Counted from the stretch's first letter, positions 48,800 to 58,560 are shown. The stretch is 64,000 bases of DNA from Mesorhizobium sp. M00.F.Ca.ET.216.01.1.1 (GCF_004010325.2 NZ_SADR02000010.1:62001-126000); one strand, 5' to 3'. Notes: a model not told the origin generated them from the sequence alone. Numbers and translations are program-made.

Positions 48800-50182
48800 T
48801 CAGGCAGTTGGCCGGATGTTTTGGTTCACCCGGAAGAGGTTGGTCGGGTCATATTTCTTCTTCAGCGTAGCTAGGCGATCGTAGTTGTCGCCATAGGCCG
48901 CCTTGAGTCTTGCATCGCCCTCGTCATCCATCATGAAGTTCGGGTAGGCGCCACCCAGATCGAATGGATGCACCGCCTCCCAATAGGTCTTGGTCCAGCG
49001 CGTGACCGGCCCCGCTTTCTGCGGGTTCGGATCGATCCCTGCGATGACCATCGACCAGGTCGCATCGCGGCAATTCCAGGCTGTCTCGTCTTTGCCGATG
49101 CGATGGACGGCGCCATCGATCGGATAGAGATGCATGAGCGATAGTTCGCTCGGCGTCTTCGCCGCCTGCTCGAGATGGGCGTCAATCGCTGCGTCAGATA
49201 GTGTCTTGACGAAATCGCCCCGCCAGTACCACTGCATCCCCTTCGGGTAGAGCCCATCGAACATGCTCTGCACGGCGGGATAGGGCATCGTTCCCATCCA
49301 ATTGAACCAAGGCGCGGGGAGCGCATCGATGAGCGGGGCTAGCGCCTCTCTACCCTTTTCCTCTGGACCGCTGTAGCAACACATCAGGAGACACATCCGC
49401 TTTCCCCAAAACTCTTCCGGGAACGGCGCGCTCGAGAGGATCGTCTTGAGCCCGAGGAAGATCCCGAGTTCCTCGGGCGCGCGCGGCAGGAACTCGCGAT
49501 AACGCTGCATGATGGTGCGGGCGTGGTCCTGATCCCATGCGATCGGCCCCGCAAAGACCATCTTGACCGGGTGAAGCTGGAACACAAAACTGGTGACGAC
49601 GCCGAAATTGCCGCCACCGCCGCGAAGCGCCCAGAACAGGTTAGGGTTCCGTTCCTTGCTGGCGGTGACGAAGCTTCCGTCGGCAAGCACGACATCGGCC
49701 TCGATCAGATTGTCGATGGTCAGACCATATTTGCGCGTCAGATAGCCGTGGCCGCCACTCAGCGTCAGTCCGGAGATCCCGGTGGTCGAGATGATGCCCG
49801 CCGGTACGGCCAGCCCAAAGGCATGGGTGGCGTGGTCGACGTCGCCCTGAGTGCAGCCCGCGCCTACCCGCGCCGTACGGGCGTCCGGATCGACGCGCAC
49901 GCCGTTCATCGCCGACAGGTCGATCACGAGACCGTCGTCGCAGCTCCCTAATCCTGGTCCGTTATGGCCGCCGCCACGTACGGCAACCAGCAAATTGTTA
50001 TCGCGGCCGAATTTCACCGCTGTGATCACGTCGGCGACATCGACACAGCGGGCGATGATCAGCGGCCGCTTGTCGATCATTCCGTTGTAGAGCTTGCGGG
50101 CTTCGTCATAGCTGGCGTCGCCGGTGCGGATGACTTCACCCCGCAGGCTTGCTGCGAATTTTGTGATGTCTTCGTCGTTCAT
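48800..50182 (-). CDS. FAD-linked oxidase with berberine-bridge-like C-terminus
   Basis: A 460-residue flavoprotein. The FAD_binding_4 domain (about 35-175) contains VRGGGHNGPGLG, with the His that usually carries covalent FAD, and SGLTLSGGHGYLTRKYGLT. The C-terminus has the berberine bridge motif YGDNYDRLATLKKKYDPTNLF. It probably oxidises a sugar, alcohol or secondary metabolite using O2. ATG 50182 has an AGGGAGGAA site; the longer frame is rejected. It is divergent from an AraC-type regulator at 50377 with a 194-bp shared promoter region, so that regulator probably controls it. The pair looks independent of the onium pathway. Confidence 0.9.
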   Translation of the reverse strand: MNDEDITKFAASLRGEVIRTGDASYDEARKLYNGMIDKRPLIIARCVDVADVITAVKFGRDNNLLVAVRGGGHNGPGLGSCDDGLVIDLSAMNGVRVDPDARTARVGAGCTQGDVDHATHAFGLAVPAGIISTTGISGLTLSGGHGYLTRKYGLTIDNLIEADVVLADGSFVTASKERNPNLFWALRGGGGNFGVVTSFVFQLHPVKMVFAGPIAWDQDHARTIMQRYREFLPRAPEELGIFLGLKTILSSAPFPEEFWGKRMCLLMCCYSGPEEKGREALAPLIDALPAPWFNWMGTMPYPAVQSMFDGLYPKGMQWYWRGDFVKTLSDAAIDAHLEQAAKTPSELSLMHLYPIDGAVHRIGKDETAWNCRDATWSMVIAGIDPNPQKAGPVTRWTKTYWEAVHPFDLGGAYPNFMMDDEGDARLKAAYGDNYDRLATLKKKYDPTNLFRVNQNIRPTA

Positions 50183-50376
50183 GATATTCCTCCCTACCGA
50201 ACCTGTCGGCCTATCCAGGAACGCTAGTCCCGTCAGGCGTTCCCGCAAATGTCACATCGTCCAGTTCTATTGCCCGATCGTTCAGAGTAGGATCACGCCA
50301 GACGCGCGCTCGCTCGTGCGCCCGGCAGAAAACTCGTCATCAAGGGAGTAGTCGATCGTTTCCGGAGATGTAGTGC

Positions 50377-51384
50377 ATGGATGTCCTTTCCGATGTGCTC
50401 CGAGCCGTTCGCCTCACAGGTGCGATCTATTTCGACGTCGACGCTAGTTCTCCCTGGGTCGCTGAGTCGCCGGGTACGGCTGAGATTGCCGCCGCCATCA
50501 TGCCAGAGGCAGAGCACATCATTTCTTTTCATGCTGTGATGTCGGGCTCGTGCTGGGCCGCGCTGGGAGACGACTCCGTGCCCCCAGTGCTCGTGAACGC
50601 CGGTGATGTCGTTGTCTTCCCCGGTGGTGTTCCGAATGTCTTGGGCTCCTCGCCCGGGGCGCGGGGCGAACCCAACATGGCAATGTATTATCGGCCGATA
50701 GACGAGCACCTGCCATTCGCGGTGATTCATGGTGGTGGGGGAGAGGAGCGGACCCGGTTCATTTGCGGGTACCTTGGTTGCGATGCGCGTCCCTTCAATC
50801 CCCTCCTTGCCACGTTGCCGGCCATACTATGCGCCCGCAAACCCGCCGATGGAAGCAGCTGGGTTATCGATCTCTTTCGGCTGGCGCTAGCAGAGGGTGG
50901 CAGCGGGCGGGCGGGCGGTGAAACGATCCTCGCCAAGCTGAGCGAGCTGATGTTTGTCGAAATTATCCGCAGACATCTCGAGACCCTCCCCCACGATTCG
51001 CGCGGGTGGCTATCAGGCCTTCGGGATCCACACGTCGGCGAAGCGCTCCGGCTCATTCATGCACGCCCCAGGGAGGAATGGACATTGGACCGACTCGCCC
51101 GCGAAGTAGGGCTCTCGCGCACCGCATTTGCGGGCCGCTTTACCCACTATGTCGAGGTCTCGCCGATGCACTATCTTGCTCGGTGGCGTCTGCAGCTGGC
51201 GGGACGCCTGCTCGAACGGCCCAATGTGAGCATCGCGCAAGCGGGTGCTGAGGTCGGCTATGAGTCGGAGGCCGCCTTCAATCGCGCCTTCAAGAAGTTT
51301 GTCGGCGTTCCACCTGGCACTTGGCGCAAGGGACGTTCGGCATTGCCGGAGGCCCAAAGGTTGCCCACTATCGTCGTCCAATAG
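50377..51384 (+). CDS. AraC-family regulator with N-terminal cupin
   Basis: A 335-residue protein with a cupin-type sensor domain (about 10-190) and a C-terminal AraC DNA-binding domain (about 220-320, including WTLDRLAREVGLSRTAFAGRF and the second helix-turn-helix with VGYESEAAFNRAFKK). It is divergent from the FAD-linked oxidase gene, the usual arrangement for a local activator. Start ATG 50377 follows GGAGATGTAGTGC. The effector is unknown. Confidence 0.88.
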   Translation: MDVLSDVLRAVRLTGAIYFDVDASSPWVAESPGTAEIAAAIMPEAEHIISFHAVMSGSCWAALGDDSVPPVLVNAGDVVVFPGGVPNVLGSSPGARGEPNMAMYYRPIDEHLPFAVIHGGGGEERTRFICGYLGCDARPFNPLLATLPAILCARKPADGSSWVIDLFRLALAEGGSGRAGGETILAKLSELMFVEIIRRHLETLPHDSRGWLSGLRDPHVGEALRLIHARPREEWTLDRLAREVGLSRTAFAGRFTHYVEVSPMHYLARWRLQLAGRLLERPNVSIAQAGAEVGYESEAAFNRAFKKFVGVPPGTWRKGRSALPEAQRLPTIVVQ

Positions 51385-51549
51385 GAAAAAAATGGCACCG
51401 GCGTTCACGCTTCAGTCTGCGTGCCGCGCCGACGTTGCCCAGAACTCGAAAGTCTGCTCCTGGCGTGCTCGTTGCCACCTACCGATTCAAACGGCAAGGT
51501 CCCACGTCTCTCGGCCGTTGGCGGCAGCCGGTCTGATAGAGTTCTGACC

Positions 51550-52335
51550 CTAATGCGCTTGCGCGGTGCGCATCGCCTCAACGCGGATATCTTCCGTCAG
51601 CTGCGCCTTCAGCGCCGAGAACTCCGGGCTGGTCTTCAGCGTGTAATGGCGCGGATGCGGCAGATCGACCGCCACGTCGGACTTGATGCGACCGGGCCGG
51701 GCCGTCATCACCACCACGCGCGAGGCCATGAAGATCGCCTCCTCGATGTCGTGGGTGACGAACAACACCGTCTTTTGCCGGCGTTCCCAGATGCCGAGAA
51801 GAAGCTCCTGCATCAGCCCGCGGGTCTGGTTATCGAGCGCGCCGAACGGTTCGTCGAGCAGCAGGATCTCCGGGTCGTTGGCCAGTGCCCTGGCGATCGC
51901 CGTGCGCTGCTGCATGCCGCCGGAAATCTGCTTCGGCCAATGGTTCTCGAAGCCTTTCAGCCCGACCAGATCGACATAGGAGGCGACGATCTCGTCCCGC
52001 TCCCGCTCGGCCATGCCCCGTTCGCGCAGGCCGAAGGCGATGTTCTCGGCGACGGTCAGCCACGGGAACAGCGTGTAGGACTGGAAGACCATGCCGCGAT
52101 CGAGGCCTGGCCGGCTCACCGCCTTGCCGTCGAGCAGCACGCGGCCCTCGCTTGGCGCCTCCAGGCCGGCGACGATCCTGAGCAGTGTCGACTTTCCGCA
52201 GCCGGACGGCCCCAGGATGGTGATGAAATCGTTGGCGGCGACCGCCAGTTCGACCGGCATCAGAGCCTGGACAGGCTGCCCGCCCCTGACGCCGGCGAAA
52301 GTGCGAGAGACGTGCTCGATGAGAAGCTTGCTCAC
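51550..52335 (-). CDS. ABC transporter ATP-binding protein (SsuB/TauB/NrtD type)
   Basis: A 261-residue ATPase with Walker A GPSGCGKST (about 42-50), signature ISGGMQQR, Walker B LLLDEPFGALD and switch His in FVTHDIEEA. It energises uptake by the adjacent permease and binding protein. Start GTG 52335 overlaps the permease stop as GTGA and has GGAG upstream; ATG 52347 is less well placed. It is the third gene of an importer operon (binding protein, permease, ATPase). Relatives import sulfonates, taurine, nitrate, cyanate or pyrimidine precursors. Confidence 0.92.
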   Translation of the reverse strand: MSKLLIEHVSRTFAGVRGGQPVQALMPVELAVAANDFITILGPSGCGKSTLLRIVAGLEAPSEGRVLLDGKAVSRPGLDRGMVFQSYTLFPWLTVAENIAFGLRERGMAERERDEIVASYVDLVGLKGFENHWPKQISGGMQQRTAIARALANDPEILLLDEPFGALDNQTRGLMQELLLGIWERRQKTVLFVTHDIEEAIFMASRVVVMTARPGRIKSDVAVDLPHPRHYTLKTSPEFSALKAQLTEDIRVEAMRTAQAH

Positions 52336-53108
52336 GCCTGGCTCCATGGAAAGAGCCAGCGGTTGAGCGCCTTGAAGGCGGAGTCCGACAGCAGGCCGAT
52401 CAGCCCGATGACGATGATGCCAAAGATGATCTGCCCCGTCGCCAGCCGCGACTGGCTGTTGATGATCATGTAGCCGATGCCGGACGACGAGCCGATCAAT
52501 TCGGCGACGATGACATAGGTCCAGGCCCAGCCGAGCACTAGGCGCAATGTTTCGGCGATCTCCGGCGCATTGGCCGGCATGATCACCCGCCGCACGATGC
52601 TGTTGTCCGACGAACCCAGCGTGTAGGCCGCTTCGACCAGGTCGCGCCGTGTGCTGCCGACCTTGACCGCGATGATCAGGATGATCTGGAACACCGAGCC
52701 GACGAAGATGACCAGCAGCTTCTCGAGCTCGCCAACGCCCGCCCATAGGATCAACAGCGGAATGAAGGCCGAGGCTGGGAGATAGCGGGCGAAGGAGACG
52801 AACGGCTCCAGGAACGCTTCCACCGGCTTCCAGGCGCCCATCACGATGCCAAGCGGCACGGCGACGACCGACGCCATCAGAAAGCCGCCGAAGACCCGCC
52901 AGATGGTGATGAGGATGTCGAGCCAGAAGCGGTCCTCGACCAGCAGCCGCCAGCCGTCCCCAACCATCGACAGCGGATCGGCAAGGAAGATGCGATTGAC
53001 ATGGCCGCCAAGCGTGATCCAGGCCCAGAACGCCACGAACAGCACGAAGAAGGAAATGCCGAGCACAGTTCGGATGCCCGGCGAGACCGGATGCAAGGGG
53101 CGCGGCAT
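52332..53108 (-). CDS. ABC transporter permease (SsuC/TauC type)
   Basis: A 258-residue inner-membrane permease with about six helices. The EAA-like loop is EAAYTLGSSDNSIVRRVIMPA, split by its conserved Gly. Start ATG 53108 has AAGGA upstream; the open frame to 53219 crosses a hairpin. It is coupled by overlap to the ATPase gene and separated by 70 bp, containing a GC-rich hairpin, from the binding-protein gene. It forms the membrane channel of the importer. Confidence 0.92.
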   Translation of the reverse strand: MPRPLHPVSPGIRTVLGISFFVLFVAFWAWITLGGHVNRIFLADPLSMVGDGWRLLVEDRFWLDILITIWRVFGGFLMASVVAVPLGIVMGAWKPVEAFLEPFVSFARYLPASAFIPLLILWAGVGELEKLLVIFVGSVFQIILIIAVKVGSTRRDLVEAAYTLGSSDNSIVRRVIMPANAPEIAETLRLVLGWAWTYVIVAELIGSSSGIGYMIINSQSRLATGQIIFGIIVIGLIGLLSDSAFKALNRWLFPWSQA

Positions 53109-53136
53109 CTTGAAGTCCTTGGTCACGGAGGAAAAT

Positions 53137-53155
53137 GGCGGCGCCTGGCGCCGCC
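53137..53155 (-). promoter_or_regulatory. GC hairpin between binding-protein and permease genes
   Basis: Arms GGCGGCG / CGCCGCC with a 5-nt loop and no T-tract. It probably stabilises the 3' end of the upstream binding-protein message, raising its expression relative to the permease, as is common in ABC importer operons. Confidence 0.55.
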
Positions 53156-53178
53156 GCGAAGCGTTGCAATCCTGCCGG

Positions 53179-54129
53179 TCAGTCGGATACGGCGCTGGTG
53201 TCGGCCAGCGTCGAGACATCAGGCGCCTCCTTGATCAGCCCCATCTGCAGCAGGAGCTCGCCGGCAGTCTTGGAAAACTCCTGGAATTCCTTGGTAAAGA
53301 ACTGCTTGTTTTCGGCCTTGTCAGCCCACTTCAGATATTTGGCCGACTCTTCGAACTCCTTGGCCGACTGCTTCACGTCGGCGCCCATGGTTTCGTACGA
53401 TTTCGCCGGATCGCTCTTGATCAGTTCGAGCGCCTCGAAATAGCTGTCGGCGAGCGCCTTGGCAGCATCGGGATTGGCCTTGAGGAAGTCCGGCGTGCAG
53501 CCGACCGTGTCGAGCACCATCGGGTAATCGAGAGTGGTCGCGAGGATGTGGCCCTGGTCGGACTTGCCGCGCACCGCCGAGATGAACGGCTCATAGGTGA
53601 CCGCCGCATCGTTCTGGCCGGCTAGGAACGCCTGTGCGGCCGCATCCGGCTCCAGGTTGACGACCGTCACATCCTTGGTCGACATGCCGTTCTTGTTGAG
53701 CACCCAGGCGAGCATGAAATAGGGCGAGGTGCCCGGAGCCGACGACGCGACCGATTTGCCCTTGAGGTCGGCGACCGTCTTGATGTCGTTGCGGGCGACG
53801 ATGCCGTCCGCACCATAGGATTTGTCGAGCTGGAATATCTGCTTCGTCGTCACGCCATTGGCGTTCCAGACAAGCCAGGTCTCGACGGTGGTTGCGGCGC
53901 ATTGCAGATCGCCGCTGGCGATGGCAAGCGGCCGGCTCGCCTGCGGCACCTTCTTCAAGGTCACGTCGAGGCCGTGCTTTTCGAAAATGCCAGCCTGCTT
54001 GGCAAGTGTCAGCGGCGCGAAACCAGTCCATCCGCTGATGCCGATGGTGACCGATGTGGCGGCCATCGCCGGCGCGGACAATCCCGCCGCAAGCGTCAGT
54101 GCCGCGGCAAAAACGGTGGTCCTGTTCAT
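53179..54129 (-). CDS. ABC transporter substrate-binding protein (SsuA/TauA/NMT1 type)
   Basis: A 316-residue periplasmic protein. A Sec signal peptide (residues 1-23, ending APAMA) precedes an NMT1/SsuA-type two-lobe fold beginning VTIGISGWTGFAPLTLAKQ, with GTSPYFMLAWVL in the middle. It delivers a ligand to the downstream permease/ATPase. The ligand is not determinable; the group binds sulfonates, taurine, nitrate or pyrimidine precursors. In this setting an organosulfur or methylated nitrogen compound is possible but unproven. AAGGGGAACCG precedes ATG 54129. Confidence 0.9.
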   Translation of the reverse strand: MNRTTVFAAALTLAAGLSAPAMAATSVTIGISGWTGFAPLTLAKQAGIFEKHGLDVTLKKVPQASRPLAIASGDLQCAATTVETWLVWNANGVTTKQIFQLDKSYGADGIVARNDIKTVADLKGKSVASSAPGTSPYFMLAWVLNKNGMSTKDVTVVNLEPDAAAQAFLAGQNDAAVTYEPFISAVRGKSDQGHILATTLDYPMVLDTVGCTPDFLKANPDAAKALADSYFEALELIKSDPAKSYETMGADVKQSAKEFEESAKYLKWADKAENKQFFTKEFQEFSKTAGELLLQMGLIKEAPDVSTLADTSAVSD

Positions 54130-54384
54130 GTCGGTTCCCCTTGTTTTTTCGGATGGGGAATTGTGTCACAGACGCCAATGGGCTTGTCAATGAAGCAGAT
54201 GCTGCACTGCAATATTCGCCCAACTTTGGATCCTGTTCTTGACCTCAGTATCGGTCGCAATAGCATTCGGCCGAAGAGATACGATCGTTCCAGCCGCTGC
54301 CCTGAAAAATAGCGATCCTGCGCGCGGCAAGTAGGCGAGTGCTCGGCCCAAAGTCGGCCGACTGGGCGTATGAGGTCGTTGTTG

Positions 54385-55233
54385 CTAACGGCTGTCGAAC
54401 ATCCAGGTGCGGTCGCGCCACATTTTCTCGCCGACCTGGCAATCGGTGGCGGGCTTGTCCTGCGCCAGCACAACGAGCGGATGCGACACCTCCTCCGCCG
54501 CCCATTGCGGCGAAGCCGGACCAGCAAGCTCCAGCACAAGCTTGCGGCGGATCGCTTCGGGAAACTGCGTCCAGTCGTTGACCGGGATCATGAAGGCACC
54601 GGGTCCGCCGATGACGCAGTCGCTGTAGTACCGGTCAAGATAGTTGACGTCGTAAGCGCTGGTGAAGCCGCCCCGGGTCATCAGCGGCAGGCCATTGATG
54701 GTGATGCCTTGCTTCACCACCTGGTCGCGGATGAGGTCGACGGGCGCGCCCTGGTTGTTGGGCCCGTCGCCCGAAACATCGATGACGCGCTTGACGCCCT
54801 GGAAGCTGCTTTCGGCGAAGAGATCGCTGGCGAATCCCAGGACGCCTGAAATCGAGGTGCGCCTGGCGCTGCCCGGCGGCTGGGCGGAGAGTTGATTGAC
54901 CACTCGCTCGGCGTCGGCGCGATCGGCGATCACCGTCCACGGCACGACGACGTGTTGGGTGCTCTGCCCCGCCCATTCGACGTAGGTGACGGCGATCTTG
55001 CCGTAAGCGCCGTCGGCGATCGCTTCCAGCACGCGATCATGCGTCAGCGCGGCGGCATAGCCCTGCCGCTGGATTTCCAGCTCGGCCGGGGACATGGAGA
55101 GCGACACATCGACGGCCAGCACCAGCTCGACATCGACGCGCTCGGCAGCGGTGGATCGCGGGGTCAGGCCGAGCAGGAGCGCGAGTGCGGCAGCGCCAGA
55201 AAACAAATGTCCTGCATGGCCAAGAGCAGACAT
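54385..55233 (-). CDS. DUF1194 (VWA-like) exported protein
   Basis: A 282-residue protein with a signal peptide (about residues 1-29). The DUF1194 domain has a MIDAS-like AVDVSLSMS motif near residue 41 and IDVSGDGPNNQG, a paired feature of this family. It is predicted periplasmic and of unknown function. Start ATG 55233 is chosen, with MSALGHAGHLF leading into the hydrophobic core; the frame to 55302 is less likely. It is the second VWA-type protein in the window, unrelated in context to the YfbK-like one. It is followed by a 255-bp gap with nothing I can support. Confidence 0.88.
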   Translation of the reverse strand: MSALGHAGHLFSGAAALALLLGLTPRSTAAERVDVELVLAVDVSLSMSPAELEIQRQGYAAALTHDRVLEAIADGAYGKIAVTYVEWAGQSTQHVVVPWTVIADRADAERVVNQLSAQPPGSARRTSISGVLGFASDLFAESSFQGVKRVIDVSGDGPNNQGAPVDLIRDQVVKQGITINGLPLMTRGGFTSAYDVNYLDRYYSDCVIGGPGAFMIPVNDWTQFPEAIRRKLVLELAGPASPQWAAEEVSHPLVVLAQDKPATDCQVGEKMWRDRTWMFDSR

Positions 55234-55274
55234 GACACAACGGTAAGCGAGAATCGTCCTGCCACAAAGCGAAA

Positions 55275-55297
55275 AGCCCGGTGCCAGGCCGGGCCTT
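55275..55297 (-). terminator. Intrinsic terminator after the second DMGDH-like gene
   Basis: On the minus strand GCCCGG / CCGGGC arms with a 7-nt loop are followed by TTTTCGCTTT. It lies about 45 bp beyond the stop of the 55341-57902 gene. Confidence 0.7.
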
Positions 55298-55340
55298 TGC
55301 ATTCACATTTTTGCGAACCGGTCATTTAGAGCAAGGATGC

Positions 55341-57902
55341 TCAGCTGCGCGGATTGAGATTCTCCGGGTCGTAAAGCGGCTTGTAGCCGACAGCGGCCAC
55401 TTCGACCGGGTACGTTTCGCCGAAATATTCGACGTTCAGCTTGCGGCCCTCCTGACAATACGCCCAGGGCAGGTAGGCGAGCGCGATGTTCTTGCCGATG
55501 GTCGGGCCATAGGCAACCGAAGTGGTGAAGGATCGGCGGCCGAGTTCGTCGACGAGCGTATCGCCCGTTTCCGGGTCCATCACCGGCATAATGCCGACCG
55601 GATAGCGGGCAATACCCCTCGAATCGATGTTGTCGGTCATGACGAGCGTGCAAAGCATGGCCGGCTGATGTGCGCGGGCGCGGTATTCCAGGTGCTTTGC
55701 CTTGCCGCTGAAATCAGCCTCCTTGACTTTCGGGCGGGCAAGATCGGCCTCCAGCAGATTGTACTCGGTGAAGAGATCCGCGTTCTGCAGGCGCAGGCTC
55801 TTCTCCATGCGGCGGCTGTTGGCATAGGTCTCGACGCCAAAGGCCATCACGCCGGTCGAACGCAACGCGTCCCAGACGGCCAGGCCGTCTTCGTATCGCA
55901 TATGCAGTTCCCAGCCCTGCTCGCCGACATAGGAGATGCGGAAAGCGGTCACGTCCTTGCCGGCGATCCTGACTGGCTTGATTGCGGCGAAGGGAAAATT
56001 CTCCGGCGTCAGCCCGTCCGGGTCCTCCACGACCTTTTGCAATGTAGAGCGTGCGTTCGGACCCCAGATGCCGATGGTGACATACTTCTCGGTCACGTCA
56101 ATGACGGTGACGTCGAAACCTTTGTCTTGTGCCGTCCGCCGCATGTATTGAAAGTCGCGCGGTCCGGCATCGGCGCCGTCGATGACGCGGCAGCGGTCGG
56201 CCATGCGGATGACGGTCAGGTCGGCGCGCACCATGCCCTCGTCGTCGAGAAAGTGGGTATAGATGCCTTTGCCGATATTGGTATCGCCACCGATCTTTGC
56301 CGCGCACAGCCATTCCATCAGCGCGACATGATCCGGACCTTCCACGTCGTACATGGCGAAATGCGACAGGTTGACGATACCGCAGTCCTCGCTCATGGCG
56401 AGATGCTCGGCATTGGAGACGCGCCAGAAATGGCGGTTGTCCCATTCGCCTTCGCGCACCGGCACCCGGTTTCCGTATTTCTCGAGCAGATGTTCGTTGG
56501 CGGCGTAGCCATGGGCGCGCTCCCAGCCGCCCAACTCCATGAAATAGCCGCCGAGTTCCTTCTCACGTTCCCAGAACGGCGAGCGGCGGACATTGCGGCC
56601 CTTGGAGAAAGGCTCGCGTGGATGGACCGCTGGATTGTAGACCTTCATCGCGGTTTCGGTGCAGCGGTCCCAGATGAACTGCTCTTTCGTCTGGTGCGGA
56701 TAGAAGCGCGAGTAGTCTATGGCGTGGTGGTCGATCGATGTCCGGCCGTCCGTCATCCAGTCGGCGATGAGCTTGCCCATGCCGGGACCGTCCTTGACCC
56801 AGATCGCGACGGCATACCAGAGGCCCCTCACCTTCTGGCTTTCGCCCATCGAGGGGCCGCCGTCCGCTGTCACCTGCAGAAGCCCATTGAAGGAATGGCT
56901 CTCATTGTAGCCCAGTTCGCCCAGGATCGGCGTCAGTTCCATGGCGCGCTCGAGCGGCGCCAAGATCTGGTCCATGTCGAGGTCGCGCTGCGAGGGCGAG
57001 AGACGGGCCTGGTTCTTCTCCAAAAGGTCGCGCGGATGGCAAAGGCGCGGGTTGGTCTCTTCGTAATAGCCCCACTCGATCTGCCCGCCTTCGGCGGTCC
57101 TGGGATCGCCGGTGTCGCGCATATAGGCCGAATTGCCCTGGTCGCGCAGCAGCGGCCAGCCGATCTCCTTGCCGGTGCCGGCGAACTCCGTGTACGGTCC
57201 GAAGAAGGTGAGCGGATGGTCGATCGGCATGACCGGCAGGTCCTCGCCGACCATTTCAGCGATCAGCCGGCCCCATATCCCTGCGCAGACCACCACGTAG
57301 TCGGCTTCGATAGTGCCGCGGTCAGTCACCACGCCCGTGATGCGGCCGTCCTTGATGACGAGCGACCTGGCCGGCGTATTTGCGAACGCCCTGAGCTTGC
57401 CGGCAGCTTCCGCCTGGTCGACCAGCTTGCCGGCGACCGTCTGCGAGCGCGGGATGACGAGACCGGCATCGGGATCCCACAGGCCGCCCTGCACCATATT
57501 CTCTTCGATCAGCGGGAACTTCTCCTTGATCTCGGCGGGCTCGATCAGGCGAGCGCGCGTGCCAAAGGCCTTTGCCGAGGCGATCTTGCGCTTGATTTCC
57601 GCCATGCGGCCGTCGTCGCCGACGCGGGCGACCTCAAGGCCGCCGATGCGCGCGTAGTGGCCCATCTTCTCGTAGAAATCGATGGAGTAGAGCGTCGTCC
57701 AACAGGACAGGAAGTCATGACTGGTCGTGTAGCAGAAGTCGGATGCGTGCGCCGTCGAGCCGATGTCGGTCGGGATACCGGACTTGTCTATGCCGACGAT
57801 ATCGTCCCATCCACGCTCGATCAGGTGATGGGCGACCGATGCGCCGACAATACCGCCCAGCCCGACGATGACGACCTTCGCCTTTTCCGGAAATCCTGCC
57901 AT
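55341..57902 (-). CDS. FAD-dependent dimethylglycine/sarcosine dehydrogenase-like protein, copy 2
   Basis: An 853-residue enzyme with the same two-part layout as copy 1. An N-terminal DAO domain (VVIVGLGGIVGASVAHHL, then GSTAHASDF where His corresponds to the covalent-FAD position) precedes a C-terminal GCV_T/THF domain. Differences in the motif (HASD instead of HAAG) and overall divergence suggest a different substrate within the dimethylglycine/sarcosine/methylated-amine group. ATG 57902 has GGAG about 12 bp upstream. It is monocistronic with a terminator. A TTTGCGAC motif lies about 92 bp upstream of its start. soxBDA lies a few kb further on. Confidence 0.9.
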   Translation of the reverse strand: MAGFPEKAKVVIVGLGGIVGASVAHHLIERGWDDIVGIDKSGIPTDIGSTAHASDFCYTTSHDFLSCWTTLYSIDFYEKMGHYARIGGLEVARVGDDGRMAEIKRKIASAKAFGTRARLIEPAEIKEKFPLIEENMVQGGLWDPDAGLVIPRSQTVAGKLVDQAEAAGKLRAFANTPARSLVIKDGRITGVVTDRGTIEADYVVVCAGIWGRLIAEMVGEDLPVMPIDHPLTFFGPYTEFAGTGKEIGWPLLRDQGNSAYMRDTGDPRTAEGGQIEWGYYEETNPRLCHPRDLLEKNQARLSPSQRDLDMDQILAPLERAMELTPILGELGYNESHSFNGLLQVTADGGPSMGESQKVRGLWYAVAIWVKDGPGMGKLIADWMTDGRTSIDHHAIDYSRFYPHQTKEQFIWDRCTETAMKVYNPAVHPREPFSKGRNVRRSPFWEREKELGGYFMELGGWERAHGYAANEHLLEKYGNRVPVREGEWDNRHFWRVSNAEHLAMSEDCGIVNLSHFAMYDVEGPDHVALMEWLCAAKIGGDTNIGKGIYTHFLDDEGMVRADLTVIRMADRCRVIDGADAGPRDFQYMRRTAQDKGFDVTVIDVTEKYVTIGIWGPNARSTLQKVVEDPDGLTPENFPFAAIKPVRIAGKDVTAFRISYVGEQGWELHMRYEDGLAVWDALRSTGVMAFGVETYANSRRMEKSLRLQNADLFTEYNLLEADLARPKVKEADFSGKAKHLEYRARAHQPAMLCTLVMTDNIDSRGIARYPVGIMPVMDPETGDTLVDELGRRSFTTSVAYGPTIGKNIALAYLPWAYCQEGRKLNVEYFGETYPVEVAAVGYKPLYDPENLNPRS

Positions 57903-57993
57903 TACCCGCGACTCCAAGTGGTATTGCGGGCGCGCCTGGCGCCCGTCTGATCGGCGCACAATATGCAGGCGATGGCGAGCGCGCTACCGCCTG

Positions 57994-58001
57994 TTTGCGA
58001 C
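57994..58001. promoter_or_regulatory. TTTGCGAC motif upstream of the second DMGDH-like gene
   Basis: A single 8-bp half-site of the 47461-47482 palindrome, 92 bp upstream of the minus-strand start. An 8-mer alone is weak; it is listed because it recurs in the other pathway promoters. Confidence 0.25.
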
Positions 58002-58093
58002 ACGCTGCAGGTACGGCGCGACCCCCCGGCGCATGACCCCGAAAATAGGCTTGGCTAGGCCCTGCGTGGCAGTTAACAATTCTACCAGAAACA

Positions 58094-58120
58094 ATAAAAG
58101 GCCGGGCAGTTGCCCGGCCT
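58094..58120 (-). terminator. Intrinsic terminator after the small exported protein
   Basis: Perfect 9-bp arms GGCCGGGCA / TGCCCGGCC with a 2-nt spacer (loop formed by the central bases), and TTTTATT on the minus strand. It is 22 bp past the stop of the 58142-58405 gene. Confidence 0.85.
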
Positions 58121-58141
58121 CCGGAAATCATGTCGCCGACT

Positions 58142-58405
58142 TTACTTGATACGGCCGACGCCGCCCGAAATCTCCACCGTTTCCGATCCGGTCAGGGCCT
58201 CGAGGTCACCATTGGGCAAGGTGACGAAACAGCCATTCGGGCAGAATTCCACGGTTTCGCCGGCAGCCAGCGCCAGTTCCGTCTTGCCGCCGCCTTCCGT
58301 CACGATCAGCGTGCGGGTCTCGGTGTCCTTGTTGACCGCGCTGGCGGCAAAAGCCGAACCACCCACGGCAAGAAAAGTGATGGCGGCGACGAGAGACTTC
58401 CACAT
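58142..58405 (-). CDS. Small exported protein (87 aa)
   Basis: An 87-residue protein. A signal peptide (residues 1-21, core VAAITFLAVGGSAFA) precedes a mature domain of about 65 residues with two cysteines close together (EFCPNGCFVTLP) and a beta-rich look. This resembles small periplasmic proteins widely seen in rhizobia without assigned function; the CPNGC pair could bind metal or form a disulfide. Start ATG 58405 lacks a strong site. It is followed by a strong terminator. Confidence 0.7.
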   Translation of the reverse strand: MWKSLVAAITFLAVGGSAFAASAVNKDTETRTLIVTEGGGKTELALAAGETVEFCPNGCFVTLPNGDLEALTGSETVEISGGVGRIK

Positions 58406-58560
58406 TTGCAATATCGGTGTTTCACACCGCCTCTGTTGCATTTCGCAAGGCATTCTCGCCCTTTGCATGTGAGCTTATATGACATGGAAGCTGAACCGCA
58501 ACTGAATGCCGCATTCATGCCGCAATTGGCCTTCGCGCGACAAAGCTTGCCTCAAGGCGC

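Noticed and set aside
55281-57950. An 889-codon open frame antisense to the second DMGDH-like gene
   Set aside because: Composition is dominated by Arg, Ala, Gly, His and Asp in the pattern expected from complementing the real gene; no domain seen.
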